Origin: Acidimicrobiia bacterium | GTDB lineage: Bacteria > Actinomycetota > Acidimicrobiia > IMCC26256 > JAENVU01 | Length of the DNA: 11,819 bases | Direction: 5' to 3' | Assembly: GCA_017882945.1 (NCBI GenBank) | Contig: JADGON010000206.1 | Coordinates: 1 to 11,819, forward strand | Part shown: positions 6,800 to 11,819 of the stretch, piece by piece | Layout: each line of letters opens with the position of its first letter | Position numbering within the stretch: position 1 is the stretch's first letter | The notes under the pieces: generated by a model | Told to the model about the DNA's origin: nothing | Seen by the model: the letters and a program-made list of their open reading frames with translations, nothing else | The model's database searches: none | Made by a program: the position numbers and the translations under genes

Positions 6800-7030
6800 A
6801 TGCAGGGTGTGATCCGTACCTACGACCCCGACACGGCTGAAGGCATCGTCGTGCGTGACACGGACCGGGCCGAGCTCGTGCTCGCGCCGGACGCGCTCGA
6901 AGGCTCGATCTTCCGGATGCTGCGCCAGGGCCAGCGCGTGGTCTTCGACCTCGACCCCGAGAATCGGGCCATCCGCGTCCGCGTGGGCTCCGAGGTCGAC
7001 ATGGGATTGCCTCCCGACGTTCAGGTCTAA
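6800..7030 (+). CDS. Small cold-shock-like (OB-fold) protein
   Basis: This 76-residue protein resembles a cold-shock domain in length and strand pattern: MQGVIRTYDPDTAEGIVVRD, an acidic-to-hydrophobic strand ELVLAPDAL, GSIFRMLRQGQRVVFDLD, then a last strand RAIRVRVGSEVDMG. It begins with G-V-I-x-x-Y-D like the first strand of cold-shock proteins and has the QGQRVVFD strand typical of the family. However, the RNA-binding motifs KGFGFI (RNP1) and VFVH (RNP2) are replaced by AEGIVVRD and ELVLAP, with no aromatic surface. Nucleic-acid binding is therefore doubtful. It could be a ribosome-associated or regulatory OB-fold protein, given its place 19 bases after rpmB. The ATG at 6800 is the only reasonable start, and its ribosome binding site is weak. 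Family membership is inferred from pattern, not from a search. Confidence 0.8.
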   Translation: MQGVIRTYDPDTAEGIVVRDTDRAELVLAPDALEGSIFRMLRQGQRVVFDLDPENRAIRVRVGSEVDMGLPPDVQV

Positions 7031-7079
7031 ACTGCCTTAATCGCTCGAATGGGACGGGCGGATACCGGGGGCGGGCAGC

Positions 7080-8105
7080 GTGGACGAGCAGGGACACACC
7101 GGGTCGCCGGGCTGGAACGCGGATCCGTACCGGCGCCACGAGCTCCGGTACTGGGACGGCGCCGCGTGGACCGATCACGTGAGCGATGGCGGGTCGGCCG
7201 GGCTGGATCCGATCCTCGCGCCGGGGGCGCCCGTCGCTTCGGCGGTGCCCGTCGCCGCCGGCGGCTTCGCGCCGCCTGCGTTCGGCGCCGCCACCCAGGG
7301 AATGCCGCGCTGGGCCACCGCGGGTGGCGCGACCACCGGATCGACGCGCCAGCCGCCCCCGAGCCCGCACTGGGCCGGGGAGACCCGCGCGCCCGGCGCG
7401 GTGGATCCGAGCCTCATCGGCCAGCCCATCGGCACGCTCACGCCCTGGTACCGGGCGACCCCGGTCAAGGTGCTCCTCGGACTCGCCGCACTCGTCGTCG
7501 GGCTTGCCGCCGTCGCGGCGGTGATCGTCTTCCTGGTCGGTGGGTTCAGCGGGCCCGATCGGATCGCCGCGCGGCCCGCGGCACCGGCTCCGGTCGGGTT
7601 CCGGATGCTCGAGGATCACGACTACCGGGTCGCAATACCTCAGCAATGGCAGGCGCAGGTGCTGGACCAAAAGGGGATCGACGCCCTGGCCAAGGCGGCC
7701 AGGGCCGCCGGCGCCAACGCTGCCAGTGACAGCTTGAAGAACACGACCGGCACCCGGTCGATCGCGATCGACCCCGTCACGCGCGACAACGTGACCGTCT
7801 TCCCCCACCCGGCGATCAATGGCAACCCGGGGGATGCCGACGCGCTGGCCTCGCTCAAGAGCACCATCAGCAAGGCTGTCGTCGGCATGAACGTGGTGAG
7901 CCTCACGGCCGCCGCGAGCGATGTGCACGGCTTTCCGGCCGCGACGTTCACCATGAACGCAGTCGCCTCGGGCACGCCCGCGACCATGATCTCGACCATC
8001 ATCCAGACCGGCGACCACGTCTACGAGCTGACGGTCACCTCGACGTCAGCCGAGCGGGCGGCGGCGTTGTCCGCACAGATCGTCCCGACCTTCGCGCCGC
8101 GCTGA
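7080..8105 (+). CDS. DUF2510 single-pass membrane protein with extracytoplasmic domain
   Basis: The 341-residue protein opens with a DUF2510 domain (residues 9-34: SPGWNADPYRR, then LRYWDGAAWTDHV). A low-complexity Ala/Pro/Gly-rich linker (about 38-120), one membrane helix (about 129-155) and a C-terminal domain (about 160-341) follow. The last domain starts FRMLEDHDYRVAIPQQWQ, which resembles the start of LpqN/PsbP-like domains of actinobacterial envelope proteins. This similarity is an impression and was not tested. There is no cysteine, so it is not a lipoprotein. The topology should be N-in, C-out. The GTG at 7080 is chosen because DUF2510 begins eight residues later. The ribosome binding site (GGGGGCGGG) is poor, and a possible -10 element TAAACT overlaps the stop of the preceding gene at 7028-7033. 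Function unknown. Confidence 0.85.
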   Translation: MDEQGHTGSPGWNADPYRRHELRYWDGAAWTDHVSDGGSAGLDPILAPGAPVASAVPVAAGGFAPPAFGAATQGMPRWATAGGATTGSTRQPPPSPHWAGETRAPGAVDPSLIGQPIGTLTPWYRATPVKVLLGLAALVVGLAAVAAVIVFLVGGFSGPDRIAARPAAPAPVGFRMLEDHDYRVAIPQQWQAQVLDQKGIDALAKAARAAGANAASDSLKNTTGTRSIAIDPVTRDNVTVFPHPAINGNPGDADALASLKSTISKAVVGMNVVSLTAAASDVHGFPAATFTMNAVASGTPATMISTIIQTGDHVYELTVTSTSAERAAALSAQIVPTFAPR

Positions 8106-8196
8106 CGCCACGCGGCACGGTGATCCGAGGCACGCCGGCCCGCGGAGGGAGCCCGAACCCGGCTCTGACCCGGTCCGGCGCCTTCGTTGACGCCGG

Positions 8197-8227
8197 TTTC
8201 GGGCCTCGGGAAGGCCATCACTACACT
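8197..8227 (+). promoter_or_regulatory. Candidate pckG promoter region with small dyad
   Basis: The 150 bases between 8106 and 8255 are the longest non-coding stretch of the window. TACACT (8222-8227) fits a -10 element and would give a leader of about 20 bases before the GTG at 8256. The best -35 is poor (TTTCGG at 8197-8202, spacer 19). A better-looking TTGACG at 8187-8192 is too far upstream (29 bases). A five-base perfect dyad, GGCCT (8202-8206) and AGGCC (8212-8216), lies just upstream of the -10 element, where an operator could be. It is too short to assign to a regulator. Confidence 0.3.
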
Positions 8228-8255
8228 TTCGAGCCCGCGCCAAAGGAGCCGTGAC

Positions 8256-10076
8256 GTGTCGCTGATCGTGAACGCCCCAACCCGCCATGAGGGCTTGCTC
8301 CGGTGGGTGGACGAGATCGCCGGGCTCTGTGCGCCGGAGTCGATTCACTGGTTCGACGGCTCCGACGAAGAGGCCGAACTCCTCTGCCAGCAGCTGGTCG
8401 ATGCCGGCACGTTCGTTCCCCTCGACGACGCCAAGCGGCCGAACTCGTACTGGGCCGCGACCGACCCCTCGGATGTGGCCCGGGTCGAGGATCGCACCTT
8501 CATCTGCTCCGAGCGCGAAGAGGACGCCGGGCCGACGAACAACTGGAAGGACCCCGCCGAGATGCGCGGGATCCTCGCGGGGCTGTTCCGGGGCTGCATG
8601 CGGGGCCGCACGATGTACGTGGTCCCCTTCAGCATGGGACCGCTCGGCTCCCCGCTGTCCTACATCGGCGTGGAGATCACCGACTCCCCGTACGTCGCGG
8701 TGAGCATGCGCACGATGACGCGCGCCGGCCGGGCTGCGCTCGACATCCTCGGCGAGGACGGCGAGTTCGTTCCGTGCGTGCACTCGCTCGGCGCACCGCT
8801 CGAGCCGGGCCAGGAAGATTCCGTCTGGCCGTGTAACCCGGAAGACAAGTGGATCGTGCACCTCCCCGAGACCCGCGAGATCTGGTCGTACGGATCCGGC
8901 TACGGCGGGAACGCGCTCCTCGGCAAGAAGTGCTTCGCGCTGCGCATCGCCTCGGTCATCGCCCGCGACGAGGGTTGGCTCGCAGAGCACATGCTCATCC
9001 TCAAGCTCACGTCGCCCGCGGGCAAGGTGCACTTCATCACCGCCGCGTTTCCCTCGGCGTGCGGCAAGACGAACCTCGCCATGCTGATCCCGTCCATCCC
9101 CGGTTGGAAGGCCGAGACCGTGGGCGACGACATCGCGTGGATGAAGATCGGCGAGGACGGTCGCCTCCGTGCCATCAATCCCGAGTTCGGGTTCTTCGGC
9201 GTCGCGCCGGGCACGAACTTCGAGACCAATCCCAACGCGATGCGCACGCTGACCCACAACACCGTGTTCACCAACGTCGGCCTCACGGACGACGGTGACG
9301 TGTGGTGGGAGGGCATGGACGGTGAACCGCCGGCGCACCTCATCGACTGGAGGCGCCAGGACTGGACCCCGGCGTCCGAGACCCCGGCCGCCCACCCGAA
9401 CTCCCGCTTCTGTGCGCCGGCGTCCCAGTGCCCGGTCATCGCCGACGAGTGGGAGGACCCGAAGGGTGTCCCGATCTCGGCCGTGCTCTTCGGCGGGCGC
9501 CGCGCGACCACGGTCCCGCTCGTCTACGAGTCACGTGACTGGCGCCACGGCGTGTTCATCGGCGCCACGATGGGGTCCGAGAAGACCGCGGCGGCGTTCG
9601 GCGGTATCGGCGACCTGCGTCACGACCCGTTCGCGATGCTGCCGTTCTGCGGCTACCACATGGGTGACTACTTCGGGCACTGGCTGACCATGACCGAGCG
9701 CACCGACGAAGCCAAGCTGCCGCGCATCTTCGGTGTGAACTGGTTCCGCAAGGACGAGGACGGCAAGTTCGTCTGGCCCGGCTACGGCGACAACTCGCGG
9801 GTGCTCGCGTGGATCGTGGGCCGGCTCGAGGGCACCGCCGACGGTGAGCAGACGGTGATCGGCACGGTGCCGCGTGTCGAGGACCTCGAGCTCGACGGCC
9901 TCGATGCGACCACCGAGCAGGTCACCGCGGCGCTGCTCGTCCAGCCGTCGCAGTGGCAGGCCGAGGCCAAGGGCATCGGCTCCTACTTCGAAGAATTCGG
10001 AAGCCACCTCCCGCCCGCGCTCATCGAGGAGCTCGACGGGCTCGAGCAGCGCCTCGACGAGTCCCCGAGCGCGTAG
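8256..10076 (+). CDS. pckG: Phosphoenolpyruvate carboxykinase, GTP-dependent
   Basis: The enzyme converts oxaloacetate and GTP to phosphoenolpyruvate, CO2 and GDP at the entry to gluconeogenesis, and can run in reverse as an anaplerotic step. The predicted 606 residues match mycobacterial PckG in length. The GTP-class signature is present: P-loop FPSACGKTN at 265-273 with the hyper-reactive Cys269, the kinase-2 motif GDDIAWM (290-296), EFGFFGVAPGTN ending at 321, and NWFRKDEDGKFVWPGYGDN starting at 495. The ATP-type enzyme has a different P-loop and is shorter. The start is the GTG at 8256, with AAAGGAG (8242-8248) seven bases before it. The frame continues 23 codons upstream to 8187 but lacks a ribosome binding site there. 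The gene stands alone between flanking intergenic regions and is probably its own transcript. Confidence 0.97.
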   Translation: MSLIVNAPTRHEGLLRWVDEIAGLCAPESIHWFDGSDEEAELLCQQLVDAGTFVPLDDAKRPNSYWAATDPSDVARVEDRTFICSEREEDAGPTNNWKDPAEMRGILAGLFRGCMRGRTMYVVPFSMGPLGSPLSYIGVEITDSPYVAVSMRTMTRAGRAALDILGEDGEFVPCVHSLGAPLEPGQEDSVWPCNPEDKWIVHLPETREIWSYGSGYGGNALLGKKCFALRIASVIARDEGWLAEHMLILKLTSPAGKVHFITAAFPSACGKTNLAMLIPSIPGWKAETVGDDIAWMKIGEDGRLRAINPEFGFFGVAPGTNFETNPNAMRTLTHNTVFTNVGLTDDGDVWWEGMDGEPPAHLIDWRRQDWTPASETPAAHPNSRFCAPASQCPVIADEWEDPKGVPISAVLFGGRRATTVPLVYESRDWRHGVFIGATMGSEKTAAAFGGIGDLRHDPFAMLPFCGYHMGDYFGHWLTMTERTDEAKLPRIFGVNWFRKDEDGKFVWPGYGDNSRVLAWIVGRLEGTADGEQTVIGTVPRVEDLELDGLDATTEQVTAALLVQPSQWQAEAKGIGSYFEEFGSHLPPALIEELDGLEQRLDESPSA

Positions 10077-10108
10077 CTCCGGTTCCCCCTAACCTCCAGG
10101 CATCGAGC

Positions 10109-10129
10109 GCGTCCGGCGCCGCCGGATGC
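10109..10129 (+). terminator. GC-rich hairpin between pckG and the RAM-domain gene
   Basis: GCGTCCGGC (10109-10117) and GCCGGATGC (10121-10129) pair over nine bases, with one G-T wobble, around a three-base loop. This is the strongest hairpin in the 75 bases after pckG. It lacks a following T-tract, so it may be a terminator of the GC-rich actinobacterial type or a structured leader just upstream of the next gene. It ends 12 bases before that gene's Shine-Dalgarno. Confidence 0.4.
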
Positions 10130-10151
10130 ACACCCGATGTCGGGAGGCCGC

Positions 10152-10388
10152 ATGGCGGTGACCGCGTACCTGCTCATCCAGACCGAGGTCGGGAAGGCGG
10201 CGCACGTCGTCGAGGCGATCCGTGACCTCGACGGAGTCGTCTCGGCCGACGATGTCACCGGCCCGTACGACGTGATCGTCGTCACCGAGGCCGAGAACAT
10301 CGACGACCTCGGCAAGATGGTCGTGTCGAAGATCCAGGCCGTCGACGGCATCACCCGCACCCTGACCTGCCCGGTCGTCCGGCTCTAG
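10152..10388 (+). CDS. Stand-alone Lrp/AsnC ligand-binding (RAM) domain protein
   Basis: The 78-residue protein consists of only the alpha/beta effector-binding domain of Lrp/AsnC regulators, without the helix-turn-helix. It reads MAVTAYLLIQTEVGKAAHVV, then ADDVTGPYDVIVVTEAENIDDLGKMVV, and ends GITRTLTCPVVRL. Related single-domain proteins form dimers or larger rings that bind amino acids between subunits. Their cellular role is not settled, and modulation of full-length Lrp proteins has been proposed. The start is the ATG at 10152, preceded by GGGAGG (10142-10147) at four bases. An in-frame start at 10137 would add five residues before the conserved N-terminus and would lie upstream of that Shine-Dalgarno. 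It is convergent with ddl, with two bases between the stop codons. Confidence 0.92.
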   Translation: MAVTAYLLIQTEVGKAAHVVEAIRDLDGVVSADDVTGPYDVIVVTEAENIDDLGKMVVSKIQAVDGITRTLTCPVVRL

Positions 10389-10390
10389 CC

Positions 10391-11485
10391 TCAGTCGCGC
10401 TGGCGCCCCGCGCGCTTGGCGCGGCGTGCGTGACGCTCGATCGCGAGGTCGATCAGGCGCTCCAGCAGCTCGGGGTACGGGAGCCCGGACACCTCCCAGA
10501 GCGTCGGGTACATCGAGATCGGCGTGAACCCGGGGATCGTGTTGACCTCGTTCACGAGGAATCCGCGCCCCGACTCCTCGAAGAAGAAGTCCACCCGCGC
10601 CATCGCCTCGCACCGACACGCTTCGAACGCTCGGACCGCGAGCTCCCGGACTTCCGCGGTCCGCGCGTCGTCGAGCGGCGCGGGCGCGAGGAGGTCGGCC
10701 GCACTGTCCTCGTACTTGTCCGCGTACGTGTAGAACTCGGCGCCCGGAACGACCTCACCCGGAAGCGAGGCCTCCGGGGGCATGTCCCCGAGCACCGCGA
10801 CCTCGATCTCACGACCGTCGACTGCGGCCTCGGCCAGGATCCACTCGTCGAACTCGAGCGCGCGATCGATCGCCGCCTCGAGCTCCACGCGATCGTGCGC
10901 CTTGCTCACGCCCACCGAGGATCCCATGTTCGCCGGCTTGACGAAGCACGGAAGCGCGAGCTCGGAGACCACCCGATCCGCGAAGGCCGCGCGCTCCTCG
11001 CCGTCGCGCAAGGAGAGGTAGGCCGCCTGCGGGAGCCCGCACGCCGCGAACGCGCGCTTCATCATCACCTTGTCCATGCCGACGGCCGAGCCGAGCACCC
11101 CCGAGCCGACGTACGGGAGGTCGGCCAGGTCGAGCAGTCCCTGAATCGTGCCGTCCTCGCCGTACGGCCCGTGGAGCAACGGGAACACGACATCGACGCC
11201 GAGGCCGCCGCTGCCGGGCCGGGCGACCACTCCCCCCAGCTGGTCGAGCTGCGAGCCTTCGACATCCAGTGCGCTCGGCAACGCGGCCGGGTCGTTGGCG
11301 ATGAGCTCTCGCGCCGCGTCCGCCAGCAGCCAGCGGCCCTCGCGGGTGATCGCGACGGGGACCACCTCGTAGCGCTTCGGGTCGAGTGCCCGGGCAACGG
11401 CAACCGCGGTGACCCGGGAGACGTCGTGCTCGGCCGACCGGCCGCCGAAGACGAGCATCACCCTCGTGCGTCGCGCTTCGCTCAT
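10391..11485 (-). CDS. ddl: D-alanine--D-alanine ligase
   Basis: This ATP-grasp enzyme joins two D-alanines to make the dipeptide added to UDP-MurNAc-tripeptide in cytoplasmic peptidoglycan synthesis. It is 364 residues, within the normal range of the longer actinobacterial and Gram-positive-type enzymes. Motifs in order: FGGRSAEHDVS (13-23), LHGPYGEDGTIQG (104-116), KPANMGSSVGVS (183-194), the omega-loop EFYTYADKY (250-258) and NEVNTIPGF followed by TPISMYP (312-327). The Tyr in the KY pair of the omega-loop is the residue that distinguishes D-Ala-D-Ala ligases from VanA-type D-Ala-D-Lac ligases, so vancomycin-type depsipeptide synthesis is not indicated. The ATG at 11485 overlaps the TGA of the upstream membrane-protein gene (ATGA), so translation is probably coupled. 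Confidence 0.96.
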   Translation of the reverse strand: MSEARRTRVMLVFGGRSAEHDVSRVTAVAVARALDPKRYEVVPVAITREGRWLLADAARELIANDPAALPSALDVEGSQLDQLGGVVARPGSGGLGVDVVFPLLHGPYGEDGTIQGLLDLADLPYVGSGVLGSAVGMDKVMMKRAFAACGLPQAAYLSLRDGEERAAFADRVVSELALPCFVKPANMGSSVGVSKAHDRVELEAAIDRALEFDEWILAEAAVDGREIEVAVLGDMPPEASLPGEVVPGAEFYTYADKYEDSAADLLAPAPLDDARTAEVRELAVRAFEACRCEAMARVDFFFEESGRGFLVNEVNTIPGFTPISMYPTLWEVSGLPYPELLERLIDLAIERHARRAKRAGRQRD

Positions 11486-11819
11486 GACACCACCTGGAGG
11501 ACCGCGCGGATGCCGAGGCCCATGATGAAGAGCCCACCGAGTCCGTAGAGCAGCTCCTGGCGGCCCTTCATCTGCGCGCGGTACTGGTAGAGCAGGCCGA
11601 TCGTGATGAAGATCAGGAACCCGTAGAACATGTGGAAGCGCGGAACGCTCTTGCGGTACGCCTCGTCACCCGCGACCAGGATCGTGCCGAGCAGGACCTG
11701 GATGAGGATCGCCCCCTCCGCGACGATCGTCGCGATCCAGACCGGCCGCCCCCGCAGCCCCTTCCAGCGCCACGCCGCGAGCATGTACAGGCCCGCGAGC
11801 GCGTTGAGCACGATGCCGA
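11482..11819 (-). CDS. Multi-pass membrane protein, 5' end outside the window
   Basis: The visible C-terminal part is about 112 residues and very hydrophobic, with about four membrane segments. These are GIVLNALAGLYMLAAW at the window edge, WIATIVAEGAILIQVLLGTI, FYGFLIFITIGLLYQY and YGLGGLFIMGLGIRAVLQVV. The frame is open to the right edge. The GTG at 11811 has no ribosome binding site visible and lies inside the first membrane segment, so it is probably internal. A conserved-looking RFHMFYGF opens the third segment, and its histidine could bind a cofactor or metal. The family is not recognised. The stop codon overlaps the ddl start by four bases, so the protein may be needed together with cell-wall precursor synthesis, although operon position alone does not show function. 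Confidence 0.8.
   Translation of the reverse strand, partial: GIVLNALAGLYMLAAWRWKGLRGRPVWIATIVAEGAILIQVLLGTILVAGDEAYRKSVPRFHMFYGFLIFITIGLLYQYRAQMKGRQELLYGLGGLFIMGLGIRAVLQVVS

Noticed and set aside
8187..8255. Earlier start for pckG at 8187.
   Set aside because: It has no ribosome binding site. The GTG at 8256 has AAAGGAG at seven bases and gives the usual family length of 606 residues.
8046..9395. 449-codon minus-strand open frame opposite pckG.
   Set aside because: It is antisense to the unambiguous PEP carboxykinase gene, with shadow-type composition and no recognisable motif.
10408..10424. Six-base GC-only inverted repeat at the 3' end of ddl as a terminator.
   Set aside because: It lies inside the ddl coding sequence in a GC-repetitive stretch where such pairs are expected by chance.
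1..11819. Possible defence island, biosynthetic cluster, mobile element or CRISPR array.
   Set aside because: All recognisable genes are housekeeping or envelope genes. There are no transposase, integrase, nuclease-effector or toxin genes and no regularly spaced repeats.

Overview
The window is dense, GC-rich actinobacterial chromosome. Short intergenic gaps, GTG starts, two DUF2510 membrane proteins, a GTP-type PEP carboxykinase of mycobacterial size and a stand-alone Lrp/AsnC ligand-binding (RAM) protein all point to Actinobacteria. An early-branching lineage such as Acidimicrobiia is my best guess, but it is an inference. I see no insertion sequence, phage gene, CRISPR array, tRNA or rRNA.

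Layout, left to right. A partial unidentified protein (3-323, +) and a NudL-like Nudix hydrolase (362-1027, +) converge on a DUF2510-anchored zincin-like protein (1037-2659, -). Next to it lie recG (2708 to about 4840, -) and a FakA/DAK-family kinase subunit (4843-6498, -), which are almost fused end to end. A 93-base divergent promoter region separates fakA from rpmB (6592-6780, +). rpmB is followed by a small cold-shock-like protein (6800-7030, +) and a second DUF2510 membrane protein (7080-8105, +). Then come pckG (8256-10076, +) and a 78-residue RAM-domain protein (10152-10388, +). The latter converges on ddl (10391-11485, -), which overlaps the end of an unidentified multi-pass membrane protein (11482 to the window edge, -).

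The backbone ddl - RAM protein - rpmB - DAK/FakA - recG is a recognisable conserved actinobacterial neighbourhood, as I recall it from streptomycetes and mycobacteria. Here it carries inserted or exchanged members: pckG, the cold-shock-like protein, and two DUF2510 proteins. The thiL, rsmD and coaD genes that often accompany it are not in the window. The genes serve core functions: cell-wall precursor synthesis (Ddl), gluconeogenesis (PckG), translation (L28), DNA repair (RecG), fatty-acid activation (FakA) and nucleotide-derivative clean-up (Nudix).

I did not find a convincing novel system. The points most worth a second look are: recG has no ATG, GTG or TTG at its expected start but has an ACG at the right distance from a ribosome binding site; fakA may be translated from a leaderless mRNA; a DUF2510 domain is joined to an extracytoplasmic HELTH zincin with four C-terminal cysteines; and the cold-shock-like protein lacks the usual RNA-binding aromatic motifs.
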